Shown: positions 52,226-60,396 of the stretch, in pieces | Layout of the letters: every line of letters starts with the position of its first letter | Numbering within the stretch: the first letter of the stretch is position 1 | From: Streptomyces sp. NBC_01439 | GTDB taxonomy: Bacteria > Actinomycetota > Actinomycetes > Streptomycetales > Streptomycetaceae | DNA length: 64,000 bases | Assembly: GCF_036227605.1 (NCBI RefSeq) | Contig: NZ_CP109487.1 | Span: forward strand, 8,605,001-8,669,000 | Reading direction: 5' to 3' | The notes under the pieces: model-generated | The model's database searches: none | Told to the model about the DNA's origin: nothing | The model's input: only the letters and a program-made list of their open reading frames with translations | Program-made: the position numbers and the translations under genes

Positions 52226-53542
52226 GTGGCCGAGTTACTCACCAGTGAAGATCCGGAACGGATAGCGGGGTACTGGCTCGCCGCCCGGCTCGGCGCCGGT
52301 GGCCAAGGGGCGGTGTACGAGGCTTACGGCGAGGCCGGGCAGCGCGTCGCCGTCAAGGTGTTGCGCCCGGAACCCGTCGTCGCCCGCCCCGACTTCGCGG
52401 GCCGGTTCGCCGAGCAGGTGCTGGCCGCGCAGCGCGTGGAGCCCTTCTGTACGGCGCGGGTCCTGGAGAGCGGAACCGACGGCGAACGACCCTACATCGT
52501 CAGCGAGTTCGTCCCCGGCCGGGATCTGCGCAAGGCCGTCCGCGACTCGGGCCCGCTCACCGGCGACGCGCTGGTGCGACTGGCCACCGGGGCCGCCACC
52601 GCCCTGGCCGCCATCCACCGCGCGGGTGTCGTCCACCGCGATCTCAAACCGGACAACGTCCTCCTCGGCCCCGACGGCCCCCGCGTCATCGACTTCGGCA
52701 CCGCCCGCACCGCGGACACGTCGCTCACCGACACCGGACGCCTGATGGGCACGCCGGGCTACATGGCACCCGAGGTGCTCACCGGGCGCCGCGCCGACGG
52801 CGCCGCCGACGTCTTCGCCTGGGGAGCGGTGATGCTGTTCGCGGCCACCGGACGCGATCCCTTCCGCGGCGAGGACATCGGCGAGGTCGTCGTACGGGTC
52901 ACCGAACACCACCCGGACCTCGCCCCCTTGCCGCCCGCGCTGCGCGAGCTGGTGGGCAAGGCACTGGCCAAGGCCCCGGCGGACCGCCCCACCGCCACCG
53001 CGCTCCTGTCGAGGATGCTGGGCGGACCAGCCGACGCGTCCGATGCGGCCCTGCTCGCCGCCGGTCGGGAGAACGCCGGGCGCCTGCGCGACGCCACCGC
53101 CGACACGGCGGAGCCGGCCCTCGGCGCCGCCGCGGAGACCACGTACCGGCGCCTGCCGGACCCGGTCCAGCAGGCCGTACGGGAGATCACGCTCCGCCTG
53201 ATCGTCCCCGGCGCCGCCGTCGACGGCTCCCGGGACACCCTCCGTACCGCCGCCACGGCGGAATGGCTGGACGGCCGCCCGTACGAGGAACGCAGCGCGC
53301 TGCGCCACGCGTTCGGCTCCCTCGCCGGGGCCCGGCTCCTCGTCCTCGAGGACGACACCGCACGCCTCGCCTCCCTCGGCCTGCTGCGCGCCTGGCCGCG
53401 GTTGCGCGACTGGGTGGACGACGACCGCGAAGCCCTGCTCCTGCTGCGCTGGCTCACCGCGGCCGCCGGGCACCGGGACGGGCGGGGCCGGCTGGCCGAG
53501 GACCTCCCGACCGGCAACGCCCCGGAGGCGGCACGCGCCTGA
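52226..53542 (+). CDS. Serine/threonine protein kinase with an nSTAND1-like tail
   Basis: The 438-residue protein has a Hanks-type kinase domain: glycine loop LGAGGQGAVYEA, Lys in VAVKVLRP, catalytic loop VVHRDLKPDNVLLG and DFG in VIDFGTAR. From about residue 310 a region like the end of an nSTAND1 module (LPDPVQQAVREITLRLI; LRDWVDDDREALLLLRWL) follows. The NTPase part and the WD40 repeats of the longer family members are absent. It has no membrane helix. GTG 52226. It may be a natural short form or a truncated relative. Confidence 0.88.
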   Translation: MAELLTSEDPERIAGYWLAARLGAGGQGAVYEAYGEAGQRVAVKVLRPEPVVARPDFAGRFAEQVLAAQRVEPFCTARVLESGTDGERPYIVSEFVPGRDLRKAVRDSGPLTGDALVRLATGAATALAAIHRAGVVHRDLKPDNVLLGPDGPRVIDFGTARTADTSLTDTGRLMGTPGYMAPEVLTGRRADGAADVFAWGAVMLFAATGRDPFRGEDIGEVVVRVTEHHPDLAPLPPALRELVGKALAKAPADRPTATALLSRMLGGPADASDAALLAAGRENAGRLRDATADTAEPALGAAAETTYRRLPDPVQQAVREITLRLIVPGAAVDGSRDTLRTAATAEWLDGRPYEERSALRHAFGSLAGARLLVLEDDTARLASLGLLRAWPRLRDWVDDDREALLLLRWLTAAAGHRDGRGRLAEDLPTGNAPEAARA

Positions 53543-53872
53543 GTGGCCGGGGCGCCGGGCCGGCACCGGGCGAGCCGGCTGGAGGGCGCGTCCCTGGAGA
53601 CGGGCCGCCGGGCGGCCGCAGCGCGCCGGAGGCGTACCCGGCGGCTGCGCGCGGGCGCGGCGGCCCTGCGGGCGGGTCGGCCGGGACCTCACCCGCGCAC
53701 AGGGGGAGCAGAACGTGCCCGATCTGCCCTACCGCTCGGTCTGCTGATGCCCGACACCGAGGAGCTGCGTTCGCTGCGTTCGCTACGGCCGCGTCGGCCG
53801 CCGTGTGCCGCACCGGGCGAGTACAAGGGAGGGCGAACCGCACACCGTCAGCGTTCCGAGACGAGGAGCACG
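53543..53872. other. 330-bp region between kinase and DUF6529 genes
   Basis: The kinase frame stays open across this stretch apart from its one TGA stop, but the translation is Arg/Ala-rich and resembles no protein. I see no gene. The region ends with GAGGAGCACG, the ribosome-binding site of the DUF6529 gene. Confidence 0.4.
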
Positions 53873-54454
53873 ATGACGCACGCCCGGCCCGCTCTGCGCC
53901 GCCCGGAAGGCAGGACCGCTCTCGCACTGGCGTTCGCGGCTGCCGTGGCGGTCTTCCTCGCCGTCTTCCTGTTCGGCCGGGCGAACACGCCGGACTACAC
54001 CGCGACGCTGTTCGGCCAGGCGGACACCGATGCCGTGCGCTTCAAGGCACAGCTCGCCACCGGCGTCCTGGGGCTGGCCGCTGTCCAGCTGCTGCTGGCG
54101 CTGTGGATGTACGGCCGGCTGCCCGGGGTGCGCCGGGTGCCGGGCCCGGTGCCGCTCAGCCACCGGATCGTCGGGGCGCTCCTGTTCGTTCTCACCGTCC
54201 CGATCACGGTGCACTGCATCCAGGCGTACGGCGTCCAGCTGAACGGCTCGCGCGCGGCCGTGCACTCGATCGCGGGCTGCTTCTTCTACGGAGCCTTCGC
54301 CGCGAAGGTCCTGCTGGTACGGAGCCGGCGCCTGCCGGGCTGGGCCCTGCCACTGGCGGGGGGCGCGCTGGTGGTCGTGGTGGTGGTCCTCTGGTACACG
54401 AGTGCGCTGTGGTACTTCAACGGAAACGACGTGCCACTGCTGTCGCTCGGATAA
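53873..54454 (+). CDS. DUF6529 membrane protein, 193 aa
   Basis: The protein has five predicted membrane helices, including TALALAFAAAVAVFLAVFLF (residues 15-34), HRIVGALLFVLTVPITVHCI and LPLAGGALVVVVVVLWYTSA, with an N-terminal cytoplasmic stretch. It matches DUF6529 proteins of Streptomyces, of unknown function; the topology recalls cytochrome b-like membrane proteins, but I see no certain haem ligands. Start ATG 53873, following GAGGAG. Confidence 0.8.
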   Translation: MTHARPALRRPEGRTALALAFAAAVAVFLAVFLFGRANTPDYTATLFGQADTDAVRFKAQLATGVLGLAAVQLLLALWMYGRLPGVRRVPGPVPLSHRIVGALLFVLTVPITVHCIQAYGVQLNGSRAAVHSIAGCFFYGAFAAKVLLVRSRRLPGWALPLAGGALVVVVVVLWYTSALWYFNGNDVPLLSLG

Positions 54455-54466
54455 GGGCGGGGTGGG

Positions 54467-54796
54467 GTGGGCACGGGCCGGAGTACGGCGATCTACGAGT
54501 TCGTCGGTGGGAACGGCGTCCTCGAGTCAGGCCCGGCCGCCGGCGCCGTGTTCGGCACCGTCGCGGAACTGGCCTCCCGGCTCGGCGCGGTCATCTTCAA
54601 CCCGAGCCGCGGCGCAGTCGTGTGCGGGGCGGAAGAACACGCACGCCTTCCGTCAGGGATGTACGACGGTGCCGTCGTCGTCGACACGACGGGTGAGGCC
54701 GTCGAAACCGCTCTCACCGGGCCGCGTCGTTCCTCACACGCCCTCCGCACACGGAAGATCATTACTCTGTACGGGTGCTCTCATACGACGAGTTGA
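54467..54796 (+). CDS. Hypothetical protein, 109 aa
   Basis: This ORF starts at GTG 54467, 13 nt after the DUF6529 stop, and its last 22 nt overlap the following gene. The translation (STAIYEFVGGNGVLESGPAA ...) has a mixed alpha/beta composition and good codon bias, but no family is recognised. It could be spurious, or a remnant of a longer protein. Confidence 0.45.
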   Translation: MGTGRSTAIYEFVGGNGVLESGPAAGAVFGTVAELASRLGAVIFNPSRGAVVCGAEEHARLPSGMYDGAVVVDTTGEAVETALTGPRRSSHALRTRKIITLYGCSHTTS

Positions 54797-56322
54797 CCTC
54801 ACCGGAACGTGAACTCTGGGACGCCTTCCCCGAGGGGCGCCGCGTTGACCTGGGTGCTGGCGCGCCGGAGGACGTCCCCGTCGCCGAGGGCGGGCGGTGG
54901 GGCCCCGAGCGGACGGTTCGGGCCGCCGTGATCGTGGCCCTGCTCCAGGGTGCGCAGACCGTGCAGCCCGGTGGCGTCGCGTGCCTGAGGCTTGCCGGGG
55001 CGCGGATATCCGGGCACGTCAACCTGGCGGGCGCCCAGATCGCCCACACGTTCCGGCTCACGGACTGCTGGTTCGAGGAGGGTGTGGACCTCTCCGGGGC
55101 GTCGACCCGGTCGATCGGGCTCGTGGGCTGCCGGGTGCCGGGCGTGGAGGCCGGCCTCATCCGGGTCGAGGGACGGTTCGACCTGCGGCGTTCGCGCCTG
55201 GTGAGTGGCCCTGCCTCGCCCTTCCACCGCAGGTTCACCGCCTTGTCGCTCATCAACGCCCATGTGAGCGGCGCCGTGAACCTGAGCGAAGCCGAGATCA
55301 CCGCACCCGGGGAATGGGCCGTTTCCGCCGGGGGACTGGTTGCGGAGGGCGGCGTCTACTGCTTGGACGGATTCGTCGCCCACGGCGAGGTCCGTCTCAT
55401 GGGGGCGCAACTGCCGGGCGGGCTGCACATGCGGGGCGCAGTGCTGGAACGCCCGGGTGGGCGCGGGGTGCTGCTCGCTCTGGACAATGCGGTGGCCTCG
55501 ACGCTCGATTTCTCCGACGGGTTCACCGCGAACGGGACCGTGCGGCTGCGAGGGGCCCGGATCTCGGGCGACCTGACCTTCGAGGGGGCCGTGTTGAACG
55601 GGCCGCCAGGCGGCCGGGGCCCGGCCCTGGCCGCCCCGCTGATGCAGGCCGTCGACTTCGACTTCACCCCCGCCCGGCCGCCGTCCGCCATGGTGGACCT
55701 GCGGGGCGCGCAGGTGTCCCACCTCCACGACGGCGACCGGAGCTGGCCGGAGGTGGTGGAGCTGGACGGCTTCGTCTACGGCTCCGTCAAGGCGGGCGGG
55801 GTGGACGAAGCGGGCGAACGGCGGGACTCCGTGGCCCGTCGCGTGACGTGGCTGCGGCGCAGTCCGGGCTACAACCCCCAGCCCTATGAGCAGTTGGCGA
55901 GCTGGTACCGGAAGTCCGGCCACGACGACGACGCCCGCCGCGTGCTCCTGGCCAAGCACCGTCATCGGCGTCGGACCCTGCCCCTGGCCGCGCGCGCGTG
56001 GGGGCACCTGCTGGACGTGACCGTCGGCTACGGGTACCGCCCCTGGTTGGCCGGTGTCTGGCTCCTCGCACTGACCCTGGTGGGCGTCCTGGCCTTCGGT
56101 ACCCACTCTCCCCAACCGGCCAAACGGGACGAAGGCGCCCCGTTCCAGCCCCTCGTCTACACGCTGGACCTCCTGATTCCCATCGGCGGCTTGGGCCAGC
56201 GCACGGCCTGGTACTGGACACAAGGCGGCCTCCAGTGGCTGGCCCACCTGCTGATCGCCCTCGGCTGGGTGCTGACGACGGCCGTCATCGCCGGTGTCAC
56301 CCGCACCCTGCAGAAGAACTAG
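54775..56322 (+). CDS. Pentapeptide-like beta-helix protein with C-terminal membrane segments, 515 aa
   Basis: Residues 60-330 are built of short repeated strands of the type 'LRLAGARISGHVNLAGAQIA' and 'VRLRGARISGDLTFEGAVLN', a right-handed beta-helix akin to pentapeptide-repeat proteins. A charged linker follows, then three membrane helices (WLAGVWLLALTLVGVLAFGT; LLIALGWVLTTAVIAGV). Relatives in Streptomyces are annotated as membrane-associated oxidoreductases, but I see no cofactor motif. GTG 54775. Confidence 0.8.
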   Translation: MLSYDELTSPERELWDAFPEGRRVDLGAGAPEDVPVAEGGRWGPERTVRAAVIVALLQGAQTVQPGGVACLRLAGARISGHVNLAGAQIAHTFRLTDCWFEEGVDLSGASTRSIGLVGCRVPGVEAGLIRVEGRFDLRRSRLVSGPASPFHRRFTALSLINAHVSGAVNLSEAEITAPGEWAVSAGGLVAEGGVYCLDGFVAHGEVRLMGAQLPGGLHMRGAVLERPGGRGVLLALDNAVASTLDFSDGFTANGTVRLRGARISGDLTFEGAVLNGPPGGRGPALAAPLMQAVDFDFTPARPPSAMVDLRGAQVSHLHDGDRSWPEVVELDGFVYGSVKAGGVDEAGERRDSVARRVTWLRRSPGYNPQPYEQLASWYRKSGHDDDARRVLLAKHRHRRRTLPLAARAWGHLLDVTVGYGYRPWLAGVWLLALTLVGVLAFGTHSPQPAKRDEGAPFQPLVYTLDLLIPIGGLGQRTAWYWTQGGLQWLAHLLIALGWVLTTAVIAGVTRTLQKN

Positions 56323-56628
56323 GCCCGTACTCCGCAGGTGACCGAACCGGCTGGTTCGGTGCCTGTTGGGGCCGTGGTTGGTGGGGCGTCGCGAAGTCTT
56401 CCCGGCCCCCGCGGCCACGGACGGTGCGCCCGCGCACGGAAGGAGTGGTCAGCGGCGTGGTGGAAAGGCGTCTGGGCACTGGCCGGAGGCCTGAACGGGC
56501 TGTCCCTGGCGCGCCACGGGCCTCCTGCCCCTCCCTCGGCGTCGGTGGGCGTACGGGGGATGACCAAGTGGCCGCCGGAGGCGCGTACCCTGTGGCAAGC
56601 TCATCTCCCCGGGGGAGAGGAACAACTG

Positions 56629-57000
56629 ATGACCCAATACCAATGCGGATCGTGCTCGTATCAGAGCGACCATCTCGGCGAGGCCCAACAGCACTCGGAC
56701 CAGACGGGCCACGTTTGCGTCGGCAAGGACGGCGCCGCGCCAGCCGCCGGAGGTAGGTTCGGCAAAGCCGGGGTCGTGGTTAAGGCCGGCGCCAGCGTTC
56801 TGGCCGCCACCACCTTCGGGGTCCTCGCCTGGAAGTACAAGAGGCTTCATGAAGAGCACGAGGAGCTCCAGGTGGAGCACCAGGGGCTCCTGTCCATGGC
56901 TGCGGGACTGGTCGTGCAGTTGGCGGAGTCGACGGCGGAGAACGACTACCTGAAGTCGGCCACCGGTGCCTCGAAGACGCTCAAGAGCTACGACCGCTGA
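56629..57000 (+). CDS. Zinc-finger-like protein with a membrane segment and coiled coil, 123 aa
   Basis: The protein starts MTQYQCGSCSYQSDHLGEAQ and continues QHSDQTGH, a C2H2-like arrangement (CxxC ... H...H). A hydrophobic helix (VVVKAGASVLAATTFGVLAW, about residues 48-67) and a charged coiled coil (YKRLHEEHEELQVEHQGLLS) follow. It may be anchored to the membrane with the finger in the cytoplasm. ATG 56629 with GGGGGAGAGG upstream. The end of the gene borders an IS remnant. Confidence 0.7.
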   Translation: MTQYQCGSCSYQSDHLGEAQQHSDQTGHVCVGKDGAAPAAGGRFGKAGVVVKAGASVLAATTFGVLAWKYKRLHEEHEELQVEHQGLLSMAAGLVVQLAESTAENDYLKSATGASKTLKSYDR

Positions 57001-57596
57001 ACAGCGCACCGGGGTGCCGTGGCGGGATCTGCCTGCGCGTTTCGGCAAGTGGAAGACTGTGTGCGAGCACGCAAGAAGCCACCCCGGGTTCCGGGAAGAC
57101 GGACGCCCCGGCAGCACCGCCCCGATGAGGGGCACGGACGCTCCCGGGGCGGGCTGACCTGCAAGATTCATCTGCTAGGTGAGGGGGTTGCCGGCCTCTC
57201 GCCTTCCTCATCACGCCGGGTCAGTGGGGCGACGCGCCGCAGCTCGGTCCCGTGATGGAGCGTGTCCGTGTCGCCCGCCCGGACGGTGGGCGCCCCCGGA
57301 CCCGGCCCGATCATCTCGGCGGAACCGCCGCCACCTGCGCCGACGCCAGGTCAAGCACACCATCCTCGAACCGAAAGAACCAGCGGGCAAACCGGCAGCG
57401 CCGCGGCAACAGGGGCGGCCGGCCCACCGGCTTCGACACGACGATCTACATGCGCAGGAACGAAGTGGAACGCACCATCAACGCGCTCAAGAACTCCCGG
57501 GCTGTCGCGACGAGATACGACAAGAGGGCCTACATCTTTCACGGCACCGTCACCGTCGCAGCCGTTCGGCTCTGGCTCCGGTCCCTATCGGAGTGA
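57001..57596 (+). pseudogene. IS5-family transposase remnant
   Basis: Fragments in different frames read as one transposase: QRTGVPWRDLPARFGKWKTVCE (57003-57068), GGLTCKIHLLGEG (about 57148-57186), then VMERVRVARPDGGRPRTRPD and, at the end, RRNEVERTINALKNSRAVAT and IFHGTVTVAAVRLWLRSL. This last block is the C-terminal DDE domain, whose catalytic Glu is that of NEVERTINALK. A block between the start and the middle fragment is deleted and at least two frameshifts are present. I see no clear terminal repeats. Confidence 0.85.
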
Positions 57597-57611
57597 AGGA
57601 GCTGGCACCCG

Positions 57612-57911
57612 TCACGAGAAGATCGCGTGCACCTGATCGACCGCTTCGGGTCCGTAGCCAACCGCGCCCACGGGGACTGCGCCATTGATCGCCTCGATCA
57701 CACGCCCGGCCCATACCGGCCCGAATCCCCCGCACAGTTCAATCAGTTGCACGCCCTCGCTTACCAGGCGGCGCGCGGCCTCGATGCCCTCCTCGGGCTT
57801 CTCCACCCCGACGAACACACTGCGGCACGTACCCGTGTCCACGATGCTGACATCGCCACCTGCCGCGCTGCCGTCCGCCGTGTAGATGAACCCCCAGTGT
57901 GTGAGCGCCAT
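57612..57911 (-). CDS. DUF6506 protein, 99 aa
   Basis: The protein MALTHWGFIYTADGSAA... carries the conserved VQLIELCGGFGPVWAGRVIE and VGAVGYGPEAVDQVHAIFS blocks of DUF6506, a small alpha/beta family of unknown role. ATG 57909-57911 has AGGAGG 9 nt upstream. It lies between an IS remnant and a degraded kinase gene but itself looks intact. Confidence 0.82.
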   Translation of the reverse strand: MALTHWGFIYTADGSAAGGDVSIVDTGTCRSVFVGVEKPEEGIEAARRLVSEGVQLIELCGGFGPVWAGRVIEAINGAVPVGAVGYGPEAVDQVHAIFS

Positions 57912-58129
57912 ACGTATCGACCTCCTGTGATCGTCAGAGCCACCAGCCAAGCAGAGTCAGGGCGGGAATGGCCTGGAACGAGACAAGCCGTGAGTGATCT
58001 ACGCCGCACTCCGGATGCCCGCACCGTTCGAGCACAGCAACACGGCCCGCTAGCGCATGATCCGCCGGACGGCTCCTGGATCCGTTCTCCGCAGGTCATC
58101 CGTGCGGGAAGGACAACTGATCGCAGCGG
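57912..58129. other. Non-coding stretch between DUF6506 and a kinase remnant
   Basis: These 218 bp hold the DUF6506 ribosome-binding site (AGGAGGTCGATACGT before the ATG) and no supported gene. Its composition is a little lower in GC than the neighbours. Confidence 0.35.
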
Positions 58130-58526
58130 GCCGAAGAACGGGTCGGCCTTCGCCAGGAGCGCGGCGATCACCCGGAAGCCGCCGTCCGGTTGCGGGCAGC
58201 CCTCGACGGTGCCGGCCAGGGGCGAGGCCCGCCCGCATCCTTACGAGGCCGTTGCCGCCGCCCGGCGTGCCGCCCGTGGCCGGGCCGACGTCGTCCACCC
58301 GTGGTTCCACGCCCGGAGGCAGCGCCCTGGCCTCCCCCTCGACCGAGACCTCCACGGTCAGCCCGGCCGCCGCGGCCTGCCCCACGAGCGCGGGGCGGCG
58401 GCCCACCCCGTGCCGATCTGCGTGAAGACGGCCACGAGCAGCGCCGAGCGCCAGGCCGGGCCCCGCCCGGTCCGCTCCACCCACCGCCGCCACGGGGGGA
58501 CCCGGGCGCTCGCGCAGCTCTTCCAT
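58130..58526 (-). pseudogene. Sensor histidine kinase remnant
   Basis: Read on the minus strand, AAAGLTVEVSVEGEARALPP is the typical sequence before the dimerisation/catalytic boundary of NarL-type histidine kinases. GTPGGGNGLV resembles the G2 box of the ATP-binding domain, and GGFRVIAALLAKADP at about 58175-58130 resembles the end of that domain. The N box (HAG..) and the phospho-acceptor helix are missing, and the fragments lie in different frames. It is a decayed gene with internal deletions. Confidence 0.55.
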
Positions 58527-58828
58527 GCAGCCACGCTAGACGGCCCGCGCCGTCACCCGCGTCACCCCGGCGTAGCGTTTCAGGCGTACTCCCCACGTAG
58601 TGCCCGTACCCGGCTTTTCGGACTCGAGGACGACGCCATGACCTGCGGTGAGGGGTGATCGACACTTGCTGGTGAAGGCGGGCGGATCAGGCTAGGTTGC
58701 ACGGAAGCGGAGGCTGTCGTGGACATCCGCCCCCGGCACCCGCCGGTTGCCCCTCTGCCGTAAATTGCCCAACGGTCCGCCGGGAAGGCGGGGCAAAAGG
58801 TACGAGTTGGGGCAGGTGTAGGCAGGAC

Positions 58829-60048
58829 ATGGCACGACGCGGACGTATGGAAGCGGACCGAAGTGCCACCTCCGCCGCGCCCGCGGTGCCGGGCTCCGAG
58901 ATAGCCGCGGCAGCCGACGGCGGGAGCGCGGCCCGGGGCTGGCTCCGACTGGGGCGGGACGGGCGGCTCACCGCCTATGCGAGTTGCGCCGAAGGCCTGG
59001 TGCGCTGTACCGAGTCCGCGCCCGGCTCCGACATCTGGCAGGGCCCCGAACTGTTCCCCGTCGAGGGCTGGGCGGGCCGGTTCACGCTGGCCCAGGACTC
59101 CAACGGGTTCGTCTGGTTCGCAGGCACCCGCTACCGGGAGGGCGCGCCGGGCGGCCGCGAGCTCATCATCGCCACGCAGTACCAGACCGGCCGCCCGCTC
59201 GGCGACTGGCGTGCGGTGGGCAACCCGTTCCCGGAACGCAAGCGGGACCAGGCGCGCGGGCCGGAGCAGCTCCCGGGTCAGGAACAGCCCGAGTCGGGGG
59301 CGGAGTCGGGGGCGCCGCTGCCCCCACCCGGAGACCCGATCGTGCTCCCCGACGGCACCGGCGCGCTCCACATCCTCTCCACCCGCTTCGGCGTGGGAGC
59401 GCGCGGCCGGACCCGGCGCGCCGATGGCGCATGGGGCAATTGGGTCGACTACCAGGGCAAATGGGTGCGCGGGTCGGTCGTCCCGCTGGTGACCGCCCAG
59501 GGGCGGGCGGAGTTCCTGGTCACCTTCCGGGGCGGGGCCTCGTACTGGGGCCAGGACGCGCCGGGAAGTGACTTCAGATGGCTCGGGCGGATGAAGGCCG
59601 ATGCCGTGGAGGGGACGTACAGCTCCTACGAGACGGGTCCCGGCACCGGCACCTACTTCTGGCGCCACCCGGCGGACGGCGGCGTCATCGCCTACCGCCC
59701 CCAGGCTCCCGCCGGACCGGCGCCCGCGCTGATGCCGTTGGGGGCGCGGGCGGCGTCGGCCCGGTGGGTGTCGCCCGGACGCGCATCGGCGGGTACGACT
59801 GCACCGTCCTGCTGCAGCGGGGAGCCGAGGGTTACCCGGAGATCGCCGCCTACCCGACGGAGGGCGAGCAGTACGGCACGTGGTGGGCCCCCGTGGGGGA
59901 CCGGTGCGCGGGGCTGCCGGCCATCTCGGCCGATGCCCGCGGCTCGGTCACGATCGCGATGATCGGCATGGACGGTGGGCTGCTGGTCGCCCGGCAGGAT
60001 CCGACGGACCCCGGCCTCGCCTTCGGCCCGTGGGCCCGCGTGGGGTGA
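58829..60048 (+). pseudogene. Beta-propeller (PLL-like) protein gene with a frameshift
   Basis: From ATG 58829 the frame encodes about 300 residues of repeated propeller-like blades (LRLGRDGRLTAYASCAEGLV; FTLAQDSNGFVWFAGTRYRE; LPDGTGALHILSTRFGVG). Around 59740-59755 the sense switches to another frame, where the sequence continues (GVARTRIGGYDCTVLLQRGA ... ALPAISADARGSVTIAMIG, ending GPWARVG). Loss of a base in the G-rich stretch GTTGGGGGCGCGGGCGG would explain it. A sequencing error is also possible. Relatives are commonly found near teichoic-acid genes. Confidence 0.7.
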
Positions 60049-60396
60049 TCCACCTCACCCGAATCCCCGTCCAGCGGCGAGTGGAGCAATGCTTCCGCGT
60101 CCCGCCCCCCGGGCCTACCAGGAGTTGGCCCGTTTCGCGGGTGCGGGAAGCGGCCGCTCCTTCGCAAACGTGAAGCTTCGGGCGCGTGACGCGCTCATGA
60201 ATACTTGCTCGCCATTAAGTGATTGGCCTACGCTGCGCAGACGCTGTCAAGGTCGTATAAGTGTGCGGTCGGCTGCGGTGGGGCTGGTCGAGTGTTCGGG
60301 GAGCGGCGGGTGACCGGATTCAGGGGCGGGTCTGGCGGTGCGCCCCGGCAACTTCCGGTGCGCCGTGAGAAGTGTGTCTATCGAGGAGCTTTCTGA
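60049..60396. other. 348-bp intergenic region upstream of the glycosyltransferase pseudogene
   Basis: No gene is supported. The right end holds GAGGAGCTTTCTGA directly before GTG 60397. A segment less rich in GC at about 60185-60260 may contain the promoter of the glycosyltransferase gene, but I could not name its hexamers. Confidence 0.4.
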
